Shown one piece after another: positions 41,434 through 48,554 of a DNA stretch of 64,000 nt. Every line of letters starts with the position of its first letter. The stretch's first letter is position 1. The stretch comes from VAXT01 sp035318925. Its GTDB lineage: Bacteria; Actinomycetota; Thermoleophilia; Gaiellales; Gaiellaceae. The notes beneath the pieces are model-generated. The model was not told the DNA's origin. It searched no databases and worked only from the letters and a program-made list of their open reading frames with translations. Location: positions 82,340 to 146,339 of the forward strand of contig DATHDS010000036.1 in assembly GCA_035318925.1 (NCBI GenBank), read 5' to 3'. A program made the position numbers and the translations under genes.

Positions 41434-42257
41434 ACGAAGCTCTCGGCTAAGGCTCTTCGTCGTTCCACCATTCCCTCCGCGAAGGTCGTGGTGACCTTGT
41501 CGATGTTCGCGGCGTCGAGGGCGAGAAAGATCAGGACGGTTGCCGCATCAACCGCCTGAGTGAAGATCGAGAAATCGATCGTCGGTCGAGCAGCGCTGTA
41601 CACGGCGAGGTCGCGGGCGGGCTCCGCGGAAGCCGGAACCCACGGCGATCCGTGTAGCCACACGGCGACGTCGTAGGCGGCGGGAGCGGCGCCTGCCTCT
41701 TCCCAGTCGAACCACGCCGGACCGCTCCGGGTCGCAAGCACGTTCCCGGGCCAGGCGTCGCCGTGAACCAGTGTCCTCGGCTCGTCGCGAAGCACGTCGA
41801 CGAGCGGCGTTGGGTCGGCGAGGAGTAACGCCAAAGGTTCCGGGAGCCGAGGATCTGAACTTCTGGTCTCGGCCAAGAGCCCGTCGAGCTCTCGCCCCAA
41901 GACGTCGCGTAGGCGCAGGTCATCGAGGGCGGGGCTTCCTTCGAAGGCGTCGTGCAAGCGCGCCAGTAAGCCCAGCGGCTCCGGCCCGTTTCCCCACGCC
42001 ACCCCGTCGAGCGCCTCGTAGAGAAGCCAGCTCGGCCCCGCGTCGAGGAGTGGCGGCACTGCGAGCGCTCCGCTGCGCGTCAGAAGCGGACCGACGAAGG
42101 ACTCCCGCCTGACCCGGTCTTCGGGCCCAACCTTGAGAACGAGCCCGTTGCCTCGGAGCACGCGAAAGGATCCAAGCCGGGAGAGATCCTCCGGTGCGGG
42201 CCCGAGGCGGGCGAGCACGTGATCGGGAACAAGCGCCGTGATCGACGCGCGGTTCAC
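41430..42257 (-). CDS. Aminoglycoside phosphotransferase-family kinase
   Basis: A 275-residue protein kinase-like fold enzyme. The Brenner motif is TLVHGDAWPGNVL (catalytic Asp and Asn), and the Mg-binding segment is AWFDWEEAG. The N-lobe has the Lys-bearing NGLVLKVGPEDRV. Such proteins phosphorylate small molecules such as choline, homoserine or fructosamines, and only a minority give antibiotic resistance; the substrate is unknown. A small gene lies 17 bases upstream on the same strand. Confidence 0.82.
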   Translation of the reverse strand: MNRASITALVPDHVLARLGPAPEDLSRLGSFRVLRGNGLVLKVGPEDRVRRESFVGPLLTRSGALAVPPLLDAGPSWLLYEALDGVAWGNGPEPLGLLARLHDAFEGSPALDDLRLRDVLGRELDGLLAETRSSDPRLPEPLALLLADPTPLVDVLRDEPRTLVHGDAWPGNVLATRSGPAWFDWEEAGAAPAAYDVAVWLHGSPWVPASAEPARDLAVYSAARPTIDFSIFTQAVDAATVLIFLALDAANIDKVTTTFAEGMVERRRALAESFV

Positions 42258-42274
42258 GCTCGAAAGCTACAGCG

Positions 42275-42430
42275 CTACGGAGCGGACTTGCCCAGGCCGC
42301 CCTCGTGGCGCGTTGCGATCAATTCCTGGACGCTTCCAACTTCGAGCAGTCGCCTGTGGTGCTCGTAGTGCGCCCTGCGGGCGTCTGCTCGCCGGCGCTC
42401 GGGTGACTTGCCGTCGCCGAGATCCAGCAT
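42275..42430 (-). CDS. Small basic protein, unknown
   Basis: A 51-residue protein, largely helical and rich in Arg/His (SPERRRADARRAHYEHHRRL). ATG 42430 has CAGGAG 4 bases upstream and the gene is 17 bases before the phosphotransferase on the same strand. The frame is also open upstream of this Met, but without a ribosome binding site. No family is recognised. Confidence 0.45.
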   Translation of the reverse strand: MLDLGDGKSPERRRADARRAHYEHHRRLLEVGSVQELIATRHEGGLGKSAP

Positions 42431-42570
42431 GGGCTCCTGCTCAGGTACGCGGTGTCTTCGTAGTCGGAGCACGGGGAACCTCCGTGTGCTCACGGCGTGA
42501 CCGCACCGCCTGGGGGGTTACTTGTCACTACGCCTTATCGGCCATCCGGGCTCACCCCGGAATCCCTTGC

Positions 42571-42732
42571 TTAAGTGAGTAGGGCGGCCACTCGGCCGAG
42601 CGCGCCTGAAGCGGCGGCGCCGAGCAGAGCGAGTGCACCCAAGCAGGCGATCGTGACGACGGTCAGCACCGTCGCGTACTCGGCCATTGTCTGACCTTCG
42701 TTCCGCGCGAGCAAGCTGTAGAGCTTCTGCAT
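42571..42732 (-). CDS. Flp/Fap-type pilin, copy A
   Basis: A 53-residue Flp prepilin. The leader is MQKLYSLLARNEG, and the processing site is G followed by QTMAEY, giving the required Glu at +5 and Tyr at +6 of the mature pilin. A hydrophobic helix (VLTVVTIACLGALALLGAAA) completes it. The start ATG 42732 has AGGAGG upstream. It would be cleaved by a TadV-type prepilin peptidase and assembled by a Tad apparatus; no tad genes are in the window. Confidence 0.88.
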   Translation of the reverse strand: MQKLYSLLARNEGQTMAEYATVLTVVTIACLGALALLGAAASGALGRVAALLT

Positions 42733-42854
42733 CGATGCGAACCTCCTGGACGGATCGGCGCGGATTGCTACGCCGAAGGATGGATACCCGAGGAATCGTC
42801 ATTGCGGAGCAAGTACGCCATCCCCCGGGGCAGGGATCCGCTCTCGGAAACACG

Positions 42855-42889
42855 GACGCCGCAGCTGGAATGAGTCCAGCTGCGGCGTC
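42855..42889 (-). terminator. 15-base perfect hairpin between the two pilin genes
   Basis: GACGCCGCAGCTGGA pairs perfectly with TCCAGCTGCGGCGTC around a 5-base loop. It lies just after the stop of pilin copy B on the minus strand. It probably limits read-through, so that the upstream pilin is made in excess. Confidence 0.65.
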
Positions 42890-42905
42890 AGTACGTCTGT
42901 ACGCG

Positions 42906-43067
42906 TTACGAGATATATGCGGCGACGCGGTTCAGCGCGGAGACGATGTTCCCTGAGAGCAGGGCCAAAGCGCCGAAGACCGCGATCGTGATGACTGCGA
43001 GGACGACGCCGTACTCGGCCATCGTCTGTCCGTCTTCACGTGCGAGCCAGTTGTAGATCTTCTGCAT
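42906..43067 (-). CDS. Flp/Fap-type pilin, copy B
   Basis: A 53-residue paralogue of copy A with the same leader layout (MQKIYNWLAREDG then QTMAEYG) and a different hydrophobic helix (VVLAVITIAVFGALALLSG). ATG 43067 is preceded by GGAGGT at 7 bases. It is equal in length to copy A and about half identical. The two pilins lie 173 bases apart on the same strand, in the order B then A. Confidence 0.9.
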   Translation of the reverse strand: MQKIYNWLAREDGQTMAEYGVVLAVITIAVFGALALLSGNIVSALNRVAAYIS

Positions 43068-43192
43068 CGAGCAGACCTCCATGGACGGATCGGTACCTGC
43101 GGCGGCACCGACGATTGGTGATGTTTCCGTTACATCGAACGGAGGCGCCTGTCGGCCTATCCCTCGCAAGAGCGTTTCTGCACGAAAACGAC

Positions 43193-43218
43193 GAAGCCCG
43201 CCTCTGGGAGCGGGCTTC
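43193..43218 (-). terminator. Terminator after the RTX-like gene
   Basis: GAAGCCCGC/GCGGGCTTC stem; on the minus strand it is followed by GTCGTTTTCG, a T-rich tract. It lies 30 bases after the RTX-like stop codon. Confidence 0.65.
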
Positions 43219-43249
43219 GCGGGGAGCGAGGTGTGGGGAGGGGAAGCTT

Positions 43250-43804
43250 TTACTTGCCCGCGGGGATCGGGGAGACCGAGCGGACCTCTTCGCAGTTGAC
43301 GTACGTGTCCTGCTCGTTTGCGTTCAGCCAGACGACGTCCTGTCCCGGCCCGCAGTCGAGCATGTCGACCTGATTGTCGTCGGCGACTGCGTGGAGGACG
43401 TCGTTGCCCTCGCCGCCGTTCACGACATCGGCGCCGCGACCTCCGAAGAGCCGGTCGTCGCCGTTGCCGCCGTCGACGTTGTCGTTCCCGGCCCGGCCGC
43501 GAATGCGGTCGTTGCCGTCGGAGCCGTTGAGGACGTCATCGCCTGGACCGCCGATGACGAGGTCGTTACCCGGTCCGCCGTCGACGATGTCGTTGCCCCA
43601 GCCGCCGAAGATCCGGTCTCGGCCGTCGAGCGCGTTGACGATGTCGTCTCCGCCCCTGGCGAGTACGAGGTCGTTCGACTTCGTTCCGGTGAGCGCGTCG
43701 GCGTGGTTCGTGCCTCTGATGACGACGACGTGCCGGGCTGCTGCTGCGCTGACGACCACGAGCCCGAGCATGGCCACGAGTATGAGGAAGCTGAGCTTGT
43801 TCAT
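43250..43804 (-). CDS. Small secreted RTX-repeat calcium-binding protein
   Basis: A 184-residue protein with a signal peptide (MNKLSFLILVAMLGLVVVSA) and about ten RTX-type nonapeptides (for example GGWGNDIVDGG, GGPGDDVLNG, GGNGDDRLFGG), which fold into a calcium-binding beta-roll. A C-terminal pair of Cys (MLDCGPGQ, YVNCEEV) may clamp the end. There is no catalytic domain, so it is structural or sequestering rather than a toxin. It is exported by Sec rather than by a type I system, as is usual for actinobacterial RTX proteins. Confidence 0.87.
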   Translation of the reverse strand: MNKLSFLILVAMLGLVVVSAAAARHVVVIRGTNHADALTGTKSNDLVLARGGDDIVNALDGRDRIFGGWGNDIVDGGPGNDLVIGGPGDDVLNGSDGNDRIRGRAGNDNVDGGNGDDRLFGGRGADVVNGGEGNDVLHAVADDNQVDMLDCGPGQDVVWLNANEQDTYVNCEEVRSVSPIPAGK

Positions 43805-43819
43805 GCCTCACAGTGAAAA

Positions 43820-43837
43820 CCCCGCTCGTGAGCGGGG
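43820..43837 (-). terminator. Hairpin in the leader of the RTX-like gene
   Basis: CCCCGCTC-AC-GAGCGGGG (minus strand) followed by TTTT, ending about 12 bases before the ATG at 43804. It may terminate upstream transcription or act as an attenuator for the RTX-like gene. Confidence 0.5.
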
Positions 43838-44098
43838 CGTGTTCGATCCGCAAGGATTCGGTAAGGATTGACCGGCGGTTCGATGGTTGATGCCACGATC
43901 TCGCGGCTCCGGATGCGCGATCTGGTCGTCTGGGCCGCTCCCGCGCCGGCCCCCGGCCCGCAAGCGGGCCGCCGTCCGTCGCGTCCGCTTCACGCTGCCG
44001 AGTCGTCACCGATGCTGAGGGCATCGGCAACGCCTCGCCGCCGTGCCCCAGAGGGACCAGCTCACGCCCCGAAGCCACGATCTAGTGGCATCACCCAT
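43838..44098. other. Intergenic region without a gene
   Basis: I see no convincing coding frame between the RTX-like gene and the DUF1326 gene. Long frames across it are out-of-phase extensions of neighbouring genes. Confidence 0.4.
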
Positions 44099-44710
44099 CT
44101 AGCCGGAGCGGTACTCGAAGTCGGTTGCGTAACCGCAGACTCCGTTGTACTCGAACTGGAACGGGCCGTCGCCGACCTGGAGCTCCTCGGCGATCACTTC
44201 CTCGCCCGAGCGGTCGTGCCCGGGGATGATGCAGGTGACCATTTCGTCTCCGAGGTAGGGCCCCGCGATGAGCACCTTGACGACGTCGCTGACACGGAAC
44301 CACTGGCGCCGCGGCGTGTGGTCGATCTCGATCTTCGCCGGCTGGACACCGAGGGGGTTGCTCGCCTTCCAGGCCCAGGGGAAGTGCTCGAGCTGCTCAC
44401 CGGCGACTCGCCCCGCCCAGATCTCTTCGAGGGCGCGCTGCTGGTCCGGATCGGCGCGCTCGTCCACGTACATCATCCACGTCCACGGCGAGCCCTCCTC
44501 GTCGTCGCTGTAGCGGACTGCGAGTGCGACCGCCAGGCCGGAGAGGTCGGTCTCGCCCGCCTGCCCGTCGACGATCTGCCACGAGAGTGCGCCCTCGCAG
44601 ATGCCGTGTGTGGAGCGGCCGCCGGGGACGCCGTTGATCCGCCGGCAGGGACAGATCGCGTCGCAGTTGCACGACTCGAGGTACGTGCCGGCGACGCGCC
44701 AGTCGGTCAG
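44099..44710 (-). CDS. DUF1326-family protein, apparent CTG start
   Basis: About 203 residues. The N-terminus has the family's clustered cysteines (ESCNCDAICPCR at residues 12-23, then GICEGALSW), suggesting metal or Fe-S binding. If only ATG starts are allowed, the protein begins at 44476 and loses this conserved region. The frame upstream contains no ATG, GTG or TTG; the only plausible start is CTG 44710, which overlaps the glutaredoxin stop as CTGA. The full length then matches the family. It is the third gene of a bolA-grx operon. Family firm, start unusual. Confidence 0.82.
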   Translation of the reverse strand: MTDWRVAGTYLESCNCDAICPCRRINGVPGGRSTHGICEGALSWQIVDGQAGETDLSGLAVALAVRYSDDEEGSPWTWMMYVDERADPDQQRALEEIWAGRVAGEQLEHFPWAWKASNPLGVQPAKIEIDHTPRRQWFRVSDVVKVLIAGPYLGDEMVTCIIPGHDRSGEEVIAEELQVGDGPFQFEYNGVCGYATDFEYRSG

Positions 44711-45075
44711 GCTGGGCTCAGCTCGACGACGCGCTCGTTGCGGGCGTCGCGGTAGTCGGGACCGAGCGCCTCGGTGAGCTTGCGCTCGAGCTCGCCGCTT
44801 GCGGCCAGCTCCTCGACGATGTCCGCGCCGCCGACGAGCTCGCCCTTGACGAAGACCTGCGGGATCGTCGGCCAGCCGGAGAGCGCCGAGAGCTCCTGGC
44901 GGAAGCGCGGGTCCGGGAGGATGTCGACTGCGGTCACCGATGCGCCTGCCGCCCGCAGCGCCGCGAGCGCGCGCTGGGAGTTCCCGCAGGCGACGAAGGC
45001 CGGGGTCCCCTTCATGAAGAGCGTCACCGGCTCGGAGTCGATCAGCTCGGAGATCTGGGTGCGGAGATCGGGCAT
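44707..45075 (-). CDS. Monothiol glutaredoxin (Grx4/GrxD type) with CGNS motif
   Basis: A 122-residue thioredoxin-fold protein. The family layout is clear: KGTPAFVACGNSQ with Cys30, GWPTIPQVFVKGELVGGADIV for glutathione binding, and the usual C-terminal helix. The canonical CGFS active site is CGNS here. Such proteins bind a [2Fe-2S] cluster with glutathione, often as heterodimers with BolA, whose gene lies directly upstream. ATG 45075 follows AAAGGAA. The C-terminus is extended by about 15 residues compared with E. coli GrxD. Confidence 0.92.
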   Translation of the reverse strand: MPDLRTQISELIDSEPVTLFMKGTPAFVACGNSQRALAALRAAGASVTAVDILPDPRFRQELSALSGWPTIPQVFVKGELVGGADIVEELAASGELERKLTEALGPDYRDARNERVVELSPA

Positions 45076-45309
45076 TTACGAGGTTCCTTTCGTCTTGATG
45101 CGCAGCTCGTGGATCGAGCCGTCGGCGAGCGGGGTGGCCAGTGCGTCGTACACGAGCTTGTGCTGATCGACGAGCGACAGCCCTGCGAAGCGCGAGCTCG
45201 CGACGGTCACCTGGAAATGGTCGCCGCCGCCGGTCCGGTCGAGGACCGAGAGCTCCGTCGCATCGGGAAAAGCCTGCTCAAGAAGTGCTTGCAGCGGTTC
45301 GCTCGCCAC
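45076..45309 (-). CDS. BolA-family protein
   Basis: A 77-residue BolA homologue with the signature FAGLSLVDQHKLVYDAL containing the His that helps hold a bridging [2Fe-2S] cluster with monothiol glutaredoxins. The glutaredoxin gene begins right after it. GTG 45309 is 6 bases after TACGAT, implying a leaderless message. Copy 3 of the dispersed element lies 55 bases upstream. The pair probably acts in Fe-S cluster trafficking or iron sensing. Confidence 0.92.
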   Translation of the reverse strand: MASEPLQALLEQAFPDATELSVLDRTGGGDHFQVTVASSRFAGLSLVDQHKLVYDALATPLADGSIHELRIKTKGTS

Positions 45310-45315
45310 GGCCGC

Positions 45316-45321
45316 ATCGTA
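45316..45321 (-). promoter_or_regulatory. -10 box, leaderless bolA start
   Basis: TACGAT on the minus strand ends 6 bases before GTG 45309. A TAGCCT lies about 15 bases further upstream and aligns with the -10 of the phosphoglycerate mutase gene. Confidence 0.45.
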
Positions 45322-45363
45322 GCCGCGAGGCTAGCCGCGCCGTCACGGTCTTGCTCCGATTCG

Positions 45364-45412
45364 GTCACACACGCGTGCGCTTTTCCCCGCTAGGCTCGCA
45401 TCGGGGAGGAGG
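45364..45412 (-). repeat. Dispersed upstream element, copy 3
   Basis: On the minus strand the core begins CCTCCTCCCCGATGCGAGCC and ends GTGTGTGAC. It lies 55 bases before the bolA start in the same orientation as the gene, as copies 1 and 2 do for theirs. It aligns with copy 2 for about 80 bases in total. Confidence 0.75.
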
Positions 45413-45462
45413 CTCGGGCACCTAGACGAGACGCGTGTACATCTAGACGGCTTCTCTTTCCT

Positions 45463-46308
45463 CTACGACGGCTTCGCGGGGCCGAGGTCTTCGACGCGCC
45501 AGTCGCGGCCGTACGTTTTCGTTCGGCGTTGCACTCGCAGGCGCGGGCGGCGACGCGCGGGGAGGCGGGCCACGATCCTGGCTCGCGCACGTAGCCCGTT
45601 CTCGACCGCGACGCGCACGGCTCGCGGCGGCTTTGGGAACCCGAACGCTTCGAGCAGCGGCTCGTCCATCAGCGCGTAGATCGCCTGGGCGCCGAACCGG
45701 CGCGGAAGCCCGGGGAACCAGGCCAGGAACATGTCGCGGGTCGAAGTACCGACGCGCCTAGAGGCCGCCGTGTGCCGGAACTCGCGCCGCTCGTACTCCT
45801 TGTTGAAGCGCTCGAAATCCTCGTACGCTTCGGGGATCTCGCGGATCCCCATCCGCCGCCCGACCTCGCGCCAGTACTCGAACGTCGCCTGCTTCTCGGT
45901 CTCGATCAGCGGACGCCAGCCGAAGCGCGCATTCCAGCGGATGGGCTCGAAGACGAACGACGAGAGCACGTAGAGGAAGTCCTCGTTCGAGATCTCGAAG
46001 CGCCCGTGGATCCGGTTCATCTGGCGGATGGCACGCTTGCCCTCTTCGCTGTCGTAGCCCGCTTCGACGATCGTCGAGAGGATGAGGTCGGTGTCGTCGT
46101 AGCGCTTCTGCGCAGCGCGGTCGAACTCGCCCGTCGAGTCGAGCAGCGCGGCGATCGACGGCGACGCGAAGGTCCGGAAGAGCGCGAGCTCGAGCGCCCG
46201 CGTCGTGTCCCAGGGAAACTCGAAGCAGGCGTCGAGGTAGACGATGCGCCGATGATCGGCGACGGGATCCAGCCGCCGGATCTCGCGCAGGTGGCTCGAT
46301 TCGCTCAC
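45463..46308 (-). CDS. Oxygenase MpaB-family (DUF2236) protein
   Basis: A 281-residue helical protein of the DUF2236/MpaB group, which includes latex-clearing haem oxygenases and the mycophenolic-acid pathway protein MpaB. The diagnostic segment is RQMNRIHGRFEISNEDFLYVLSSFVFEPI with the conserved His, together with an AYEDFERFNKEYE helix. The true substrate is unknown. The frame is open to 47442, but GTG 46308 is 7 bases after TATCTT and fits homologues. It is divergent from the PASTA gene. Confidence 0.87.
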   Translation of the reverse strand: MSESSHLREIRRLDPVADHRRIVYLDACFEFPWDTTRALELALFRTFASPSIAALLDSTGEFDRAAQKRYDDTDLILSTIVEAGYDSEEGKRAIRQMNRIHGRFEISNEDFLYVLSSFVFEPIRWNARFGWRPLIETEKQATFEYWREVGRRMGIREIPEAYEDFERFNKEYERREFRHTAASRRVGTSTRDMFLAWFPGLPRRFGAQAIYALMDEPLLEAFGFPKPPRAVRVAVENGLRARARIVARLPARRRPRLRVQRRTKTYGRDWRVEDLGPAKPS

Positions 46309-46315
46309 GCTCAAG

Positions 46316-46321
46316 AAGATA
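46316..46321 (-). promoter_or_regulatory. -10 box, leaderless MpaB-family gene start
   Basis: TATCTT on the minus strand ends 7 bases before GTG 46308. Confidence 0.5.
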
Positions 46322-46371
46322 CTCAGCACCCGAGGATTGAACTCGCGGTGGACGTGGGATGACACCTCGTG

Positions 46372-47607
46372 ATGTTCCGACGCCGCAGACGCCAAGTGAC
46401 CGAAGAGACCGCCGTTGCGCCGCCGGCCCGCGGCCGGTACGTGCACGAGGAGGTCGTGACGCCCCCACCGCGACGGCCGCTGCTCTGGCCGTGGCTCGTA
46501 CTGTTGCTGGGGCTCGTCATCGCCGGCATCGCAGCCGCGTACTTCTTGACCCGCGACGACGGAAGCTCGGCGACGAAGCCGCACGTGCCCGCCGTCGTCG
46601 GCCTCAGCACGGCAGTCGCGACGCAGCAGCTCGGCCAGCGCGGCTACGCGACGATCGTCAGGGGACAGGTGGTCAGCGGAGCGCGTCTCGGAACGGTGCT
46701 CTCCCAGACCCCTCCGCCGGGAACGGCGCTCGATAGCGGGGGCCAGGTGACGATCGTCGTCGCCCACGGGCCTTCGACGGTCGACGTGCCGAACGTCGTC
46801 GGACTGCCCGTCGACCAGGCCTTCGTGCGGCTCCAGGCCGCGGGGCTGAAGGGTCAAACCGTCAAGGTCGCCTCGGCTCAGCCGAAGGATCGAGTCATTC
46901 GCCAGGCGCCGGCCGGCGGCAGCCAGGCGAAGAAGAGCTCGACGGTGGTGCTGACGGTTTCGAAGGGGCCGAGCTCTGCCAGGGTTCCCGCCCTCAGAGG
47001 CCTCACCCAGGCGTCTGCGACCGCGACGCTGAGCAGGCTCGGCTTCCGTGTGAGTGTGTCGCAGGTCCCTGCCGCGCAGCCCAAGGGGATCGTGTTCTCC
47101 CAGGCGCCGGCCCCCGGCAGCAAGGCGCCGAAGGGCTCGATCGTCGGGATCAATGTCTCGACCGGCGGCAAATCGGCTGCGGGCGGCGTGGTCGTGCCGA
47201 AGGTCGTCGGCCTCAGCCAGGGGGAGGCCGTTGATCGCATCGAGCAGGTCGGGCTCACCGTCGACTCCTTCCCGGTGGCGTCGCAACAGCCGCGAGGCAC
47301 GGTCGCCTCGGAGCGGCCGGCGGGCGGGACGCAGGTCGCGCCGCGATCGAAGGTGCGAATCAACGTCTCGCTCGGGCCGGGCCCACGCGAGCAGCGTGAC
47401 GTCCCCGATGTCGTCGGCCAGGCCGAGTCTGCCGCGAGGCACGCGCTCATCCAGGCGGGCTTCACGGTGCGGAGCGTCGATCAGCCGACGAGCGACCCGG
47501 GCGAGAATGGTCTCGTCATCAAGCAGAAGCCCGTCGGCGGCGGGCAGGCGTCGGTGGGTTCGCAGGTCGCGATCTACGTCGGCCGCGGTCCCGGGCCGTC
47601 GGGGTAG
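46372..47607 (+). CDS. Membrane-anchored five-PASTA-domain protein
   Basis: About 411 residues. A short basic cytoplasmic N-terminus (FRRRRRQ) and a Pro-rich segment precede one transmembrane helix (residues 38-60). Five PASTA repeats of about 67 residues follow, each starting with a V-P-x-V-V-G-L-like motif (PAVVGLS, PNVVGLP, PALRGLT, PKVVGLS, PDVVGQA). PASTA domains bind peptidoglycan stems. There is no kinase or transpeptidase domain, so it is not PknB or a PBP. It could be a cell-wall anchor or a partner of a kinase encoded elsewhere. GTG 46369 is an alternative start. Confidence 0.9.
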   Translation: MFRRRRRQVTEETAVAPPARGRYVHEEVVTPPPRRPLLWPWLVLLLGLVIAGIAAAYFLTRDDGSSATKPHVPAVVGLSTAVATQQLGQRGYATIVRGQVVSGARLGTVLSQTPPPGTALDSGGQVTIVVAHGPSTVDVPNVVGLPVDQAFVRLQAAGLKGQTVKVASAQPKDRVIRQAPAGGSQAKKSSTVVLTVSKGPSSARVPALRGLTQASATATLSRLGFRVSVSQVPAAQPKGIVFSQAPAPGSKAPKGSIVGINVSTGGKSAAGGVVVPKVVGLSQGEAVDRIEQVGLTVDSFPVASQQPRGTVASERPAGGTQVAPRSKVRINVSLGPGPREQRDVPDVVGQAESAARHALIQAGFTVRSVDQPTSDPGENGLVIKQKPVGGGQASVGSQVAIYVGRGPGPSG

Positions 47608-47630
47608 TCCCCTTCCTGCAAGCTACGGGC

Positions 47631-48554
47631 GTGAGCCGCATCACCTGGATCACGCTCTCGGCCGCAGTCGTCGCTCTCGCAGCAGTCGCCGCGGCGGCAG
47701 CGCTGCTCGCCGGAGGAGGTGGTGGGAGCGAGCCCACGACCACCGCTTCCGACACGACGCCTCTCTCGTCGACGCAGTCCTTCTCGCTGCCGCTGGCCGA
47801 GGAGCCGTCCACGCTGGCGCTCGCGAAGCATTCGGGCGCGTTGCTCGTGGGGCTCGCGGCGCGGCCCGGTGGGCCGGTCGAGGTTGCGGTTCTGCGAGGA
47901 CAGGATCCGGTCGCCGCCAATGAGTTCCAGGTTCAGATCGACGGCAAGACGGTCGAGGCCCGGACCTGTGGGCAGGGTTGCTCGCGGATCGAGGCTGCGG
48001 TGCTCGGCGGCTCGCCCAAGCGCCTCACCGTTCGCGCCGGCTCAGTGACTCTGGCGTTCGAACTGCCCGCCCGGCTGCCTCCGACGGGCGCCGGTGTCTT
48101 CGGCCGGGCGCAGGAGACGATGGGCAGCCTGCAGTCGTTCCGGTTCCACGAGCGGCTGACCTCGGGCGCCGGCGGGGTCTCGACCGACTACGAGGTGCAG
48201 GCTCCGAACCGCCTTCGGCTGCACACAACGGGCGGCTACCGTGCCGTCTACATCGGCCGCGCGCAGTGGGACTACCAGGGCGGGCGCTGGGAGCGGGCGC
48301 CGTTCCCCGGGCTGACGCTGAAGCAGATGCTCGTCTGGTACCAGGCCAAACACGCGCGCATCGTCGGCCGGCGAGCGAACGGGGTGACCGAGCTCGCCGC
48401 CTTCGGGCTCGAGCCCGTTCCGGCTTTCTTTCGGCTCGAGGTCGAGCCGACAGGACGCGTCGTGGAGGCCGACATGATCGCGGCCAGCCACTTCATGGTC
48501 CACCGCTACAGCGACTACAACGGCCGATTTACGATCAGGCCTCCACAGCAGTGA
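47631..48554 (+). CDS. Membrane-anchored extracytoplasmic protein, unknown
   Basis: A 307-residue protein with an N-terminal hydrophobic anchor (residues 6-29), a low-complexity Thr/Ser linker and an extracytoplasmic domain. The first half has an Ig-like beta pattern with a Cys pair (ARTCGQGCSR). The second half (from about residue 160: MGSLQSFRFHERLTSG, then RLRLHTTGGYRAVYIG, and LEPTGRVVEADM-like strands) resembles lipoprotein carrier folds of LolA/LppX type. It overlaps the cation exporter start (TGATG), suggesting cooperation in metal handling, though this is inference. Confidence 0.75.
   Translation: MSRITWITLSAAVVALAAVAAAAALLAGGGGGSEPTTTASDTTPLSSTQSFSLPLAEEPSTLALAKHSGALLVGLAARPGGPVEVAVLRGQDPVAANEFQVQIDGKTVEARTCGQGCSRIEAAVLGGSPKRLTVRAGSVTLAFELPARLPPTGAGVFGRAQETMGSLQSFRFHERLTSGAGGVSTDYEVQAPNRLRLHTTGGYRAVYIGRAQWDYQGGRWERAPFPGLTLKQMLVWYQAKHARIVGRRANGVTELAAFGLEPVPAFFRLEVEPTGRVVEADMIAASHFMVHRYSDYNGRFTIRPPQQ

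Noticed and set aside
43868..44755. 295-codon plus-strand frame
   Set aside because: Antisense to the DUF1326 gene and Pro/Arg-rich in the intergenic part.
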